From positions 106,065 to 170,064 of the forward strand of contig NCHQ01000009.1 in NCBI GenBank assembly GCA_002281855.1: a stretch of DNA of 64,000 bases, given 5' to 3'. Origin of the DNA: Rhodospirillales bacterium 24-66-33. GTDB taxonomy: Bacteria; Pseudomonadota; Alphaproteobacteria; Reyranellales; Reyranellaceae. The notes beneath the pieces are model-generated. The model searched no databases. It was not told the DNA's origin and worked only from the letters and a program-made list of their open reading frames with translations. Each line of letters opens with the position of its first letter. Positions within the stretch are counted from its first letter, which is position 1. Below are positions 1 to 8,382 of the stretch, piece by piece. A program made the position numbers and the translations under genes.

Positions 1-858
1 CTTCTGATCCTGCTGACGGCCGCGGTGAAGCCGCTCGGCCGGCTGATCGGAAAGATCCCGCCCAGCATTGCCGCCGCCATGCTGGCGGGCATCCTGCTGC
101 GCCTCGTCATGGCGATGGTCGAGCATGTGCCGTCCGCGCCGCTGCTGGTGCTTCCGCTGATCGCCCTGTTCCTGGTGGCGCGCATCCGCTTCCCCGCCCT
201 TTCCTCGCTGATCGTGCTGGTCGCCGGCGCGCTGCTCGCCTGGTCGCTCGGCCTCGTGAAGCCGTTGCCGTCGCTCGGTCTCTCGACCCTGGTCGTCACC
301 GCGCCCGCGTGGGACGTAGCCACGCTCATCGGTCTCGGCGTGCCGCTCTATCTGGTTACGATGGCGTCGCAGAATCTGCCGGGCTTCGCGGTGCTGCGCG
401 GCTCGGGCTACCAGCCGCCGACGCAGCCCATCCTTGCGGTCACGGGAGCCGCATCGCTCGGCACGGCGTTCCTGGGTGCGCACACGTCGAACCTCGCCGC
501 GATCTCGGCCGCGCTATGCACCGGCCCCGACGCCCATCCCGATCCGGCGCAGCGCTGGAAGGCGGGACCGTTCTACGCGCTGTTCTGGATCCTGATCGCC
601 CTGTTCGGCGCATCGCTGGTCGGTCTGTTCGGCGCACTGCCGCCGGCCCTGCTTGCGACGGTCGCGGGCACCGCGCTGCTGGGCTCGACGGCGGGCGCTC
701 TCGGCATCGCGCTGGTCGGCGAGCAGGACCGTCTTGCGGCGACGGGCACCTTGGCCGTCACCGTTTCGGGCGTCACCTTGATGGGCGTCGGTTCGGCCTT
801 CTGGGGGCTGTGCTTCGGTCTGCTGATCCTGGGCCTGGAGCGTCTGTTCAGGCGGTAG
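1..858 (+). CDS. benE: Benzoate/H+ symporter BenE family, 3' part (5' end outside window)
   Basis: The reading frame is open from base 1 and ends at TAG 856-858, so only the C-terminal ~285 residues are present. They form a series of hydrophobic helices with small-residue-rich loops, and the motif PPSIAAAMLAGILLR followed by GAHTSNLAAISAALCTGPDAH is characteristic of the BenE family of inner-membrane benzoate/proton symporters. The gene is convergent with fdsD and their 3' ends overlap by 11 bases. Benzoate uptake fits the benzoate-CoA ligase and box genes further along. Substrate is inferred from the family only. Confidence 0.85.
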   Translation, partial: LLILLTAAVKPLGRLIGKIPPSIAAAMLAGILLRLVMAMVEHVPSAPLLVLPLIALFLVARIRFPALSSLIVLVAGALLAWSLGLVKPLPSLGLSTLVVTAPAWDVATLIGLGVPLYLVTMASQNLPGFAVLRGSGYQPPTQPILAVTGAASLGTAFLGAHTSNLAAISAALCTGPDAHPDPAQRWKAGPFYALFWILIALFGASLVGLFGALPPALLATVAGTALLGSTAGALGIALVGEQDRLAATGTLAVTVSGVTLMGVGSAFWGLCFGLLILGLERLFRR

Positions 859-1078
859 GGCCGGACGCCTCGGCCTTCAGACGCGCGACGGCCTCGCGCA
901 CCGGCACCTCAAGCCCTGTGCCGCCCGCCTCCAGATGCGCCACGATGGCTGCCCGCATGCGCGGCTCCCAGAACTTGCGCAGATGATCGGCGATGGCGAT
1001 GGACGGGTCGGCGCCGCGCTGCGAGACGAAGAACTGGCCGATCTGGTTGGCCATGCGCACCAGCTTGGCGGCTTCCAT
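848..1078 (-). CDS. fdsD: Formate dehydrogenase delta subunit FdsD
   Basis: This is a 76-residue protein beginning MEAAKLVRMANQIGQFF and containing the family pattern of an N-terminal MVRMANQI helix, then DHLRKFWEPRM. FdsD is a small non-catalytic subunit of the soluble molybdenum NAD-dependent formate dehydrogenase, thought to act in cofactor insertion or complex stability. The ATG at 1078-1076 lies five bases after the fdsA stop, as expected for the last gene of fdsGBACD. No fdsC (cofactor sulfuration chaperone) gene lies between fdsA and fdsD or elsewhere in the window, so it is either lost or located elsewhere. Confidence 0.88.
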   Translation of the reverse strand: MEAAKLVRMANQIGQFFVSQRGADPSIAIADHLRKFWEPRMRAAIVAHLEAGGTGLEVPVREAVARLKAEASGPTA

Positions 1079-1083
1079 CGCTT

Positions 1084-3927
1084 CTATTCCGCCGCCGGTG
1101 CGGCCGCGATGCGCCGGTGGGCGAGAGCCTGGGCATCGTAGGTGCGCTGCCAGTCGCTCGGGCCGTTCGACGGCGCCACCTGGACCGCGGTCACCTTGTA
1201 CTCGGGGCAGTTGGTCGCCCAGTCGGAATTGTCGGTGGTGACGACGTTGGCCTGCGTACCGGGGTGATGGAAGGTCGTGTAGACGACGCCCGGCGCCACG
1301 CGGTCGGTGACGCGGGCGCGCAGCGTCGTGCCGCCGGCGCGGCTGTCGAGCCTCACCCAGTCGCCCTCGCGCACGCCCCGGTCCTCGGCGTCGTGCGGGT
1401 GGATCTCCAGCACGTCCTCGTCGTGCCACACGATGTTGGCCGTGCGCCGCGTCTGGGCGCCGACATTGTACTGCGACAGGATGCGGCCGGTCGTCAGCAG
1501 CAGCGGAAAGCGAGGACCGACCTTCTCGTCGGTCGGCACGTATTCGGTGACGATGAAGCATCCCTTGCCGCGCACGAAGCCATCGGCATGCATCACCGGC
1601 GTGCCGGTGGGAGCGCGCTCGTTGCATGGCCACTGGACCGAGCCCTCGCGGTCGAGCAACTCGTAGGAGACGCCGGCGAAGGTGGGCGTGGTACGCGCGA
1701 TCTCGTCCATCACCTGCGAGGGATGGTCGTAGTGCATGTCGAAGCCCATCGCGCCGGCGATCGCCAGGGTGATCTCCCAGTCGGCCAGGCCGTTCTTCGG
1801 CGTCATGACCTTGCGCACGCGGTTGATGCGCCGCTCGGCATTGGTGAAGGTGCCGTCCTTCTCGAGAAAGGTCGAGCCGGGCAGGAAGACATGGGCATAG
1901 GCCGCCGTCTCGTTCAGGAACAGGTCCTGCACGACGACGCATTCCATGGCGGCCAGCGCCTCGGCCACATGATGCGTGTCGGGGTCGGACTGCAGGATGT
2001 CCTCGCCCTGGACGTAGAGGCCCTTGAAGCTGCCGTCGAGCGCCGCATCCAGCATGTTGCCGATGCGCAGGCCCGGCTCGGCATCGAGCGGCCGGCCCCA
2101 CAGCGCCTCGAAGGTGCCGCGCACGCCGTCGTCGGAAACATGGCGGTAGCCGGAGAATTCATGCGGGAAGGAGCCCATGTCGCATGAGCCCTGGACGTTG
2201 TTCTGGCCGCGCAGGGGGGTCACGCCGACGCCGGGCCGCCCGATGTTGCCGGTGGCCATCGCCAGGTTGGCGATCGCCATGACCACGGTCGAACCCTGGC
2301 TGTGCTCGGTGACGCCCAGCCCGTAGTAGATCGCTCCGTTGCCGCCGGAGGCGTAGAGGCGGGCGGCGGCCCGGATCGTCTCGGGCGGAACCCCGGCGAG
2401 CGGTCCGACCGTCTCCGGACTGTTGCGCGGCTCGGCAACGAAGGCCGCCCAGTCCTCGAAGGTCGAGAGGTCGCAGCGCTCCCGGACGAAGGCCTCGTCG
2501 ACCAGCCCTTCGGTGACGATGGTGTGGGCGAGGGCGTTGAGGATCGCGGCATTGGTGCCGGGCCGCAGCGCCAGATGGAAGGCGGCCTCGACATGCGGCG
2601 TGCGCACCAGATCGATGCGGCGCGGGTCGATCACGATCAGCTTCGCGCCCTGGCGCAGGCGCTTCTTGAGGCGAGAGGCGAAGACCGGATGGGCGTCGGT
2701 GGGGTTGGCGCCGATCACCAGCACGATGTCGGCCTGTTCGACCGAATCGAAATCCTGGGTGCCGGCCGATGTGCCGAATGTCGCCTTCAGGCCGTAGCCG
2801 GTCGGCGAGTGGCAGACCCGCGCGCAGGTGTCGACGTTGTTATTGCCGAAGCCGCCGCGCACCAGCTTCTGGACGAGATAGGTCTCCTCGTTGGTGCAGC
2901 GCGACGAGGTGATGCCGCCGATGGCGCGCTTGCCATGCGCCTGCTGCAGCCGCCTGAATTCTGACGCGACGCGGCCGATGGCCTCGTCCCAGCTTACCTC
3001 CCGCCAGGGCTGGTCGATGGCCTCGCGAATCATCGGCTTCAGGACGCGCTCGCGGTGGTGAGCATACCCCCAGGCGAACCGGCCCTTCACGCAGGAATGG
3101 CCGTGGTTGGCCTTGCCGTCCTTGAACGGCACCATGCGCACCAGCTCCTCGCCGCGCATCTCCGCCTTGAAGCTGCAGCCGACGCCGCAATAGGCGCAGG
3201 TCGTCGTCACCGAGTGCTCCGGCTGGCCGATCTCGATCACCGACTTCTCGATCAGCGTGGCCGTCGGGCAGGCCTGTACGCAGGCGCCGCACGAAACGCA
3301 CTCAGAGGCGATGAAGCTCTCGGCCATCCCAGCCGAGACTTTGGATTCGAAGCCGCGCCCCTGGATGGTGAGCGCAAAGGTTCCCTGCACCTCCTCGCAG
3401 GCGCGCACGCAGCGCGAGCAGACGATGCACTTGGAGGGATCGAAAGTGAAATAGGGGTTGGAGTCGTCCTTCTCCTGGGCGAGATGGTTCTCGCCCTGGT
3501 CTCCGTAGCGGACCTCCCGCAGGCCGACGGCGCCCGCCATGTCCTGCAGCTCGCAGTCGCCGTTGGCAGCGCAGGTCAGGCAGTCGAGCGGATGGTCGGA
3601 GATGTAGAGTTCCATCACGCCCCGGCGAACCTGCTTCAGCCGCTCGGTCTGGGTCGACACAACCATGCCGGGCGCGACCGGCGTCGTGCAGGAGGCGGGC
3701 GTTCCGTTGCGGCCTTCGATCTCGACCAGGCACAGCCGGCAGGAGCCGAACGCCTCGATCGAATCGGTGGCACAGAGCTTGGGCACCTGGATGCCGGCTT
3801 CGACGGCGGCCCGCATGATCGAGGTGCCGGCCGACACCGTCACCTCGTGGCCGTCGATGGTGAGCTTGACCGTCGCGGCCGCCTTGCTGGCGGGCGTGCC
3901 ATGGTCGATCTCGTGAACGAACGACAT
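1084..3927 (-). CDS. fdsA: NAD-dependent formate dehydrogenase alpha (catalytic) subunit
   Basis: The 947-residue protein oxidises formate to CO2 at a molybdenum bis-MGD centre. N-terminal iron-sulfur ligands are visible in order: a 2Fe-2S set C52, C63, C66, C80; a NuoG-like H112/C116/C119/C125 set; two 4Fe-4S sets C167-C177 and C210-C220; then C244, C247, C251 and C279 at the start of the molybdopterin domain. The metal-ligand position is a cysteine (about C372, in ARVCHSPTGYG), not selenocysteine. The start MSFVHEIDHG at 3927 lies 11 bases from the fdsB stop. A longer open frame upstream is only overlap with fdsB. The protein is cytoplasmic and part of the FdsABG complex. Confidence 0.96.
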   Translation of the reverse strand: MSFVHEIDHGTPASKAAATVKLTIDGHEVTVSAGTSIMRAAVEAGIQVPKLCATDSIEAFGSCRLCLVEIEGRNGTPASCTTPVAPGMVVSTQTERLKQVRRGVMELYISDHPLDCLTCAANGDCELQDMAGAVGLREVRYGDQGENHLAQEKDDSNPYFTFDPSKCIVCSRCVRACEEVQGTFALTIQGRGFESKVSAGMAESFIASECVSCGACVQACPTATLIEKSVIEIGQPEHSVTTTCAYCGVGCSFKAEMRGEELVRMVPFKDGKANHGHSCVKGRFAWGYAHHRERVLKPMIREAIDQPWREVSWDEAIGRVASEFRRLQQAHGKRAIGGITSSRCTNEETYLVQKLVRGGFGNNNVDTCARVCHSPTGYGLKATFGTSAGTQDFDSVEQADIVLVIGANPTDAHPVFASRLKKRLRQGAKLIVIDPRRIDLVRTPHVEAAFHLALRPGTNAAILNALAHTIVTEGLVDEAFVRERCDLSTFEDWAAFVAEPRNSPETVGPLAGVPPETIRAAARLYASGGNGAIYYGLGVTEHSQGSTVVMAIANLAMATGNIGRPGVGVTPLRGQNNVQGSCDMGSFPHEFSGYRHVSDDGVRGTFEALWGRPLDAEPGLRIGNMLDAALDGSFKGLYVQGEDILQSDPDTHHVAEALAAMECVVVQDLFLNETAAYAHVFLPGSTFLEKDGTFTNAERRINRVRKVMTPKNGLADWEITLAIAGAMGFDMHYDHPSQVMDEIARTTPTFAGVSYELLDREGSVQWPCNERAPTGTPVMHADGFVRGKGCFIVTEYVPTDEKVGPRFPLLLTTGRILSQYNVGAQTRRTANIVWHDEDVLEIHPHDAEDRGVREGDWVRLDSRAGGTTLRARVTDRVAPGVVYTTFHHPGTQANVVTTDNSDWATNCPEYKVTAVQVAPSNGPSDWQRTYDAQALAHRRIAAAPAAE

Positions 3928-3938
3928 GAGCCTGTCCT

Positions 3939-5495
3939 CTAGTCCGCCGCCGCGACGAGGCGCGCACGATCGAAGTCTTCGGGGAAATGCCGGATCGCGC
4001 TCATCACCGGATAGGGCGTGAAGCTTCCGAGCGCGCAGAGCGAGCCGAACTTGAGTGTCTGGCAGAGGTCCTCGATCAGGGCGAGGTTGGCCGCGACGCG
4101 CTCGCCTCGCAGGATCCGGTCCATGGTCTCGGTGCCGCGCACCGAGCCGATGCGGCAGGGCGTGCACTTGCCGCAGGATTCGATGGCGCAGAAGTCGAGC
4201 GCGAAACGGGCCTGCCGGGCCATGTCGACGCGATCGTCGAACAGCACGATGCCGCCGTGCCCGAGCAGGCCGTCGCGGGCCGCGAAGGCCTCGTAGTCGA
4301 ACGGCGTGTCGAACAGCGCGCGCGGGAAATAGGCGCCGAGCGGGCCGCCGATCTGCACGGCGCGCACCGGCCGCCCATTGGCCGTCCCGCCGCCGATCTC
4401 GTCGACGATCTCGCCCAGGGTGAGGCCGAAGGGCGCCTCGAACAGGCCGCCGTGCCGGACGTTGCCGGCGAGCTGTATCGCCATGGTGCCGCGCGACCGG
4501 CCGCTGCCAAGAGAGGCGTAGCGCTCGGCACCGTCGGCCAGGATGGCCGGCACGCAGGCCAGGGTAAGGAGATTGTTGATCACCGTCGGACGGCCGAATA
4601 GGCCCTTGTGCGCCGGGAGCGGCGGCTTGGCGCGGACCTGGCCGCGCCGTCCCTCGAGGCTTTCGAGCAGCGACGTCTCCTCGCCGCAGACATAGGCGCC
4701 GGCGCCGACCCTGATCTCGATGTCGAAGGCGAAGCCGCTCGCGGCGGCGTCCGCGCCGAGGCAGCCGCTTGCGCGAGCGATGTCGACCGCCTCCCTCATG
4801 ACGCGGATGGCGTCGGGGTATTCGGACCGGATGTAGACGAAGCCCTTGGCAGCGCCGACGGCGAAGCCCGCGATCGTCATGCCTTCGATCACGGCGAACG
4901 GATCGCCTTCCATGAGCATGCGGTCGGCATAGGTGCCCGAATCGCCCTCGTCGGCGTTGCAGACGATGTACCGGCGGTCGGCGTCAGTGTCGGCGACCGT
5001 CCGCCACTTGATGCCGGTCGGGAAGCCCGCGCCGCCGCGCCCGCGCAGGCCCGACCGGACCACTTCCTCGATCGTGGCGGCAGGCCCGAGGGAGAGGGCG
5101 CGGGCGAGACCGCGATAGCCGCCATGGGCGCGATAGTCCGAGAGCGACAGCGGGTCGATGACACCGCAGCGCGCAAAGGTGATGCGAGTCTGGCGCTTCA
5201 GGAAGGGGATGTCGTCGGGCCGGCCGAGGCAGAGCGGGTGGGCATTCGCTGCCTGCGGGCCAAGGGCGAGCAGGCCCGGCACGTCGGCCGGCGCCACGGG
5301 CCCGAAGGCAAGACGCCCCTCTCGGGTTTCCAGCTCCACCATCGGTTCGAGCCAGAACAGGCCGCGCGAGCCCGTGCGCACCAGCTCGATAGGGAGATCG
5401 AGCCGCCGCGCTTCGGTGGCGATGGCCGTCGCCACGCGATCGGCACCGACCGCGCGGGCCGCGGCGTCGCGCGGCACGAAGATCCTGAGCGTCAT
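3939..5495 (-). CDS. fdsB: NAD-dependent formate dehydrogenase beta subunit (FMN, NADH site)
   Basis: The 518-residue protein resembles NuoF preceded by a thioredoxin-like ~95-residue region. The FMN/NADH-binding glycine-rich motif GLRGRGGAGFPTG is at about residues 149-161, and the C-terminal 4Fe-4S ligands are C441, C444, C447 and C487. It passes electrons from FdsA to NAD+. The start ATG at 5495 overlaps the fdsG stop (ATGA), which indicates translational coupling. The gene order fdsG-fdsB-fdsA-fdsD is standard apart from the missing fdsC. Confidence 0.95.
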   Translation of the reverse strand: MTLRIFVPRDAAARAVGADRVATAIATEARRLDLPIELVRTGSRGLFWLEPMVELETREGRLAFGPVAPADVPGLLALGPQAANAHPLCLGRPDDIPFLKRQTRITFARCGVIDPLSLSDYRAHGGYRGLARALSLGPAATIEEVVRSGLRGRGGAGFPTGIKWRTVADTDADRRYIVCNADEGDSGTYADRMLMEGDPFAVIEGMTIAGFAVGAAKGFVYIRSEYPDAIRVMREAVDIARASGCLGADAAASGFAFDIEIRVGAGAYVCGEETSLLESLEGRRGQVRAKPPLPAHKGLFGRPTVINNLLTLACVPAILADGAERYASLGSGRSRGTMAIQLAGNVRHGGLFEAPFGLTLGEIVDEIGGGTANGRPVRAVQIGGPLGAYFPRALFDTPFDYEAFAARDGLLGHGGIVLFDDRVDMARQARFALDFCAIESCGKCTPCRIGSVRGTETMDRILRGERVAANLALIEDLCQTLKFGSLCALGSFTPYPVMSAIRHFPEDFDRARLVAAAD

Positions 5496-5959
5496 GCGCC
5501 GACCTCGTTCGCCAGCTCGTCCGGCGAGGCCTCGTTCAGGCGCCCGATCGGCACCTCGTCGAGAAGGGCGGCGGGCGCGCAGGCGCACAGGCCGAGACAG
5601 TAGACCGCCTCGACGGTCAGGCGGCCGTCCGGCGTCGTGTCGCCCCACTCGAGGTCGAACCTGTCGAGGATCCGCCGTGCAATGCGTTCGCCGTCCATCG
5701 CCTGGCAGGCTTCCGCCCGGCAGAGCTTGAGCACCCGGCGGCCGGCCGGCGCGCTGCGGAAATCGTGATAAAAGGTGACGACGCCATGCACCTCGGCGCG
5801 CGTGAGATTGAGCGCGTGGGCGACGAAGGACACCGCGGGTGGCGGAATGCAGCGGAAGGTTGCCTGCAGGTCATGCAGGATCGGCAGCAGGGCACCTTCC
5901 TGGCCGGCATGGCGCCGGACGATTTCTGCGGCTTGCGGCTCATTCCAGGCCACTGGCAT
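5492..5959 (-). CDS. fdsG: NAD-dependent formate dehydrogenase gamma subunit (2Fe-2S)
   Basis: The 155-residue NuoE-like protein binds one 2Fe-2S cluster through C80, C85, C121 and C125. I chose the ATG at 5959 (MPVAWNEPQA) because a GGGAG ribosome site sits seven bases upstream. Two further in-frame ATG codons upstream lack such a site. It is the first gene of the fds operon, 96 bases downstream of a co-directional LysR gene, and a perfect inverted repeat lies in that gap. Confidence 0.94.
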   Translation of the reverse strand: MPVAWNEPQAAEIVRRHAGQEGALLPILHDLQATFRCIPPPAVSFVAHALNLTRAEVHGVVTFYHDFRSAPAGRRVLKLCRAEACQAMDGERIARRILDRFDLEWGDTTPDGRLTVEAVYCLGLCACAPAALLDEVPIGRLNEASPDELANEVGA

Positions 5960-6027
5960 CGTTTCGCTCCCGTTCCGGCCCATGATCTGCCGTCGCGCGC
6001 GTCGCTTCAACAAAGCAGACCCGTGGG

Positions 6028-6048
6028 GCGATAGAGACCCTCTATCGC
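6028..6048. promoter_or_regulatory. Perfect inverted repeat upstream of fdsG, candidate LysR operator
   Basis: Nine-base arms GCGATAGAG and CTCTATCGC flank the loop ACC. Inside it is ATAG-N7-CTAT, the half-site geometry typical of LysR-type regulators. It lies between the lysR stop and the fdsG start. No T-run follows on the minus strand, so an operator is more likely than a terminator. Confidence 0.5.
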
Positions 6049-6055
6049 GTGACGC

Positions 6056-6946
6056 TCAGGCCAAGGACCTGGCCACCTGTTCGGCTTCGGCGACAAGGGC
6101 CGCGGCCAGCGGCGTCATGGGCTCACGCGGCGGCACCACGAGGCCGATCCCGTGCACCGCCTCGGGCTCGACGATGGGGATCGAGCGCAGGTGCTCGGTC
6201 AATCCCAACGTATCGGCCAGCTTTTCCGGCATCACGCTCGCCCAGCGCCCGGTGCGCACATGCGAGAACAGCACGATCATCGAATTGGATTCGAGCGTCG
6301 GATCGGAGCGTTCGCCGACGGCGCCCAGGAGCTGGTCGATGATTCGCCGGTTCTGCATGTCGGGCGTCAGCAGGCAGAGCGGGATGCGGCCGACTTCCGC
6401 CCATGTCACGCGCGCGCGGTCGCCGAGCGGGCTGTTCTCCGAGGTGAGCAGCCGATACTGCTCGAGATAGAGCGGCACCGCGCGCAGGCGCCCCAGCGGC
6501 TCGTTGTCGATGTAGGTCAGGCCGGCATCGACCTCGAGATTCTCGAGCATCGAGAGAATCTGGGTCGAGGTCCGTGACAGGACGGTGAACTGCACGTTGG
6601 GATGCTTCGCGCGAAAGGGCGTCGTCAGGGCCGACACCATGGCGAGGGCCGTCGGGATGGCGGCGATCCGCAGGCGGCCGGTGAGGCCTTTGCGCAGCGC
6701 CTGGACCTCCTGCCGCATGGCGCGGGTGTCGGCGACGATGGTGCGGGCCCATTCGAGCACGCGGTCGCCCTCAGGCGTGAATCCGAGGAAGCGCGAGGAG
6801 CGCTGCACCAGCATCACGCCCAGCATTTCTTCCAGATGCTTGATCCCGGCGGAGAAGGTCGGTTGCGTGACGCCGCAGATCTCTGCGGCCTTGCCGAAGT
6901 TGCGCTCCCGCGCCAGCGCTAGAAGAAACTCCAGCTTGTCGATCAT
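6056..6946 (-). CDS. LysR-family regulator, likely of the fds operon
   Basis: The 296-residue protein has an N-terminal winged helix-turn-helix (residues 1-60, with FGKAAEICGVTQPTFSAGIK) and a periplasmic-binding-protein-like effector domain. It lies immediately upstream of fdsGBAD on the same strand, with only a short gap containing a palindrome. LysR genes next to fds operons commonly control formate-dependent expression. The effector is not shown by the sequence. Its co-directional placement would let it be read together with fds, whereas many LysR genes are divergent from their targets. Confidence 0.88.
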   Translation of the reverse strand: MIDKLEFLLALARERNFGKAAEICGVTQPTFSAGIKHLEEMLGVMLVQRSSRFLGFTPEGDRVLEWARTIVADTRAMRQEVQALRKGLTGRLRIAAIPTALAMVSALTTPFRAKHPNVQFTVLSRTSTQILSMLENLEVDAGLTYIDNEPLGRLRAVPLYLEQYRLLTSENSPLGDRARVTWAEVGRIPLCLLTPDMQNRRIIDQLLGAVGERSDPTLESNSMIVLFSHVRTGRWASVMPEKLADTLGLTEHLRSIPIVEPEAVHGIGLVVPPREPMTPLAAALVAEAEQVARSLA

Positions 6947-6973
6947 GAGGGGCGGGCGGGCATCATGGTGCGA

Positions 6974-7531
6974 TCAGCCTAACAGAGGCGGTGCCGGAAA
7001 GCGCGCTCCGTAGGCTTCGAGTGGCAGGTCGAGGGCGCGGCAGAGGAAGCTGATCGTGTGATAGTAGCCGGCCAGCGCGATCACTTCGAGAATCTGTGCC
7101 TCGTCGAAATGGGCGGCGAGCCGGATCCATGTTTCGTTGCCGATCGTACGGCGGTCGACCAGATCGTCGACGGCGGCCAGCAGCGCCTGTTCCTCGGCCG
7201 ACCAGCAGGGTGCACGGGCCGGCCCGTGGACCGTGGCGGCAATCTCCTCTGCATCGAAGCCGACCTTCTCCGCGAAGAAGGCGATATGGACGCCCCATTC
7301 GTATTCGGCGCCCAGCCTTGCCGTCGTGCGGTCGATCACGACCTCGCGCTGACGCAGCGAGAGGGTGCCCTTGTCGAGCAGGCCGCCGGCAAACATCTTC
7401 CCGAAGACGCGGGGGTTGCGCGCCATGGTCCGGAACAGGACCAGCGGTGCGACGCCCGGGGGCATCGTGCGCGCCAGGGCCGTTGCGATCTCCGGCGGGT
7501 AAGGCGCGTCGGCGGGAGCGATGCGGGGCAT
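6974..7531 (-). CDS. Carboxymuconolactone decarboxylase-like (AhpD-fold) protein
   Basis: The 185-residue all-helical protein contains the CMD/AhpD signature region LSLRQREVVIDRTTARLGAEYEW, an AhpD-fold helix pair. The CxxC pair of peroxidase-type AhpD is replaced by AEYEW, so a disulfide reductase role is unlikely and a decarboxylase or unknown role is more likely. The start at 7531 has a GGAG site seven bases upstream. It is divergent from an HxlR regulator, and the shared control region holds two matching palindromes, which suggests that the regulator controls it. Confidence 0.8.
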   Translation of the reverse strand: MPRIAPADAPYPPEIATALARTMPPGVAPLVLFRTMARNPRVFGKMFAGGLLDKGTLSLRQREVVIDRTTARLGAEYEWGVHIAFFAEKVGFDAEEIAATVHGPARAPCWSAEEQALLAAVDDLVDRRTIGNETWIRLAAHFDEAQILEVIALAGYYHTISFLCRALDLPLEAYGARFPAPPLLG

Positions 7532-7549
7532 GGAATGTCTCCAATCGGT

Positions 7550-7604
7550 TTGCTACATATTCCGTAGCAACGAGCGATACAGTTCGCTACAGAAAATGTA
7601 GTAA
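7550..7604. promoter_or_regulatory. Tandem CTAC-N7-GTAG operators between the CMD-like and HxlR genes
   Basis: Two inverted repeats share the core CTAC-N7-GTAG: 7553-7567 (with full seven-base arms TTGCTAC and GTAGCAA at 7550-7570) and 7587-7601. Their starts are 34 bases apart, close to three helical turns, so both would face the same side of the DNA. They lie between two divergent genes and are probable binding sites for the HxlR protein encoded beside them. Confidence 0.65.
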
Positions 7605-7617
7605 CGGAGTGTAATAG

Positions 7618-7929
7618 ATGGTGAAGCGGGTGCGCGGCTCGACGACGGGCCGCCCGATCATGGCGCTGCTCGACCTGCTGGGCCGGCGCTGGACCCTGCG
7701 CATCGTCTGGGAGCTGCGCGAGGAGCCCAAGCGCTTCCGCGAGCTGCAGGACCTGATCGGCGCCAGCCCGACCATCGTGAACACGCGACTGGCCGAACTG
7801 CGCGAGGCGAAGCTGGTCGAACTCGACGAGGCGGTGGGCTACCGGCTCACGGCGCTGGGTAACGAGCTGCTGCGGCTGTTCCTGCCGCTGCATGTCTGGT
7901 CGGAGAAGTGGGCGAAGGCGACGGCATAG
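7618..7929 (+). CDS. HxlR-family transcriptional regulator
   Basis: The 103-residue protein is a short winged helix-turn-helix regulator with the HxlR pattern LLGRRWTLRIVWEL ... RFRELQ ... SPTIVNTRLAELREAKLVE. It contains no cysteine, so thiol-based redox sensing, as in some family members, is excluded. A GGAG site at 7606-7609 sets the ATG at 7618. It is divergent from the CMD-like gene and probably autoregulated through the adjacent tandem palindromes. Confidence 0.88.
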   Translation: MVKRVRGSTTGRPIMALLDLLGRRWTLRIVWELREEPKRFRELQDLIGASPTIVNTRLAELREAKLVELDEAVGYRLTALGNELLRLFLPLHVWSEKWAKATA

Positions 7930-7941
7930 CCGCCGCCCGCC

Positions 7942-8382
7942 TCATTTCAGGAACGGATTGTCGCTGCCACGGCCCTTGCGACGGGGCGGGAAGCTCTCGG
8001 CGAGATAGTCGACGATCTCCGCGCGCTCCTCGGCCTTGATCGGTGGCATGCGATGCTTCTCCAGCATCAGGTCGATGGTCGAGTCCCAGAGGTCGCGTGT
8101 GAGGCCCTGGGCCTTGATCAGCGCGACGCCGTGGCAGGCCGTGCACGTGTAGAAGGTGAGCTCGCGGTTCTTGCCCTCGGGCAGGTCCTCGACCGTGTCG
8201 TTGTGCGGCGGCGGCTTGCCCTTGTCGGGATCGACGGCGGGCGGTGCCGCCGCGACCTTGGGCGCCGGCGGCACGTGGACATACTTGTCCCTGTGCAGCT
8301 CGCCGGCACGATCGAAGGCGAGCAGCACGAACGTCGCCGCCAAGCCGATGACGGCGGCGTGTATCACATTGATTCGGGTCAA
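7942..8382 (-). CDS. sorB: Sulfite dehydrogenase cytochrome c subunit (SorB-like)
   Basis: The protein of about 146 residues has an N-terminal hydrophobic signal or anchor (about residues 5-25), a proline-rich linker and one class I cytochrome c domain. Its heme site is CTACH, and a methionine in HRMPPI is a plausible distal ligand. I chose a TTG start at 8382 because it overlaps the sorA stop as TTGA. GTG at 8367 is the alternative. It would accept electrons from SorA in the periplasm. Confidence 0.75.
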   Translation of the reverse strand: MTRINVIHAAVIGLAATFVLLAFDRAGELHRDKYVHVPPAPKVAAAPPAVDPDKGKPPPHNDTVEDLPEGKNRELTFYTCTACHGVALIKAQGLTRDLWDSTIDLMLEKHRMPPIKAEERAEIVDYLAESFPPRRKGRGSDNPFLK

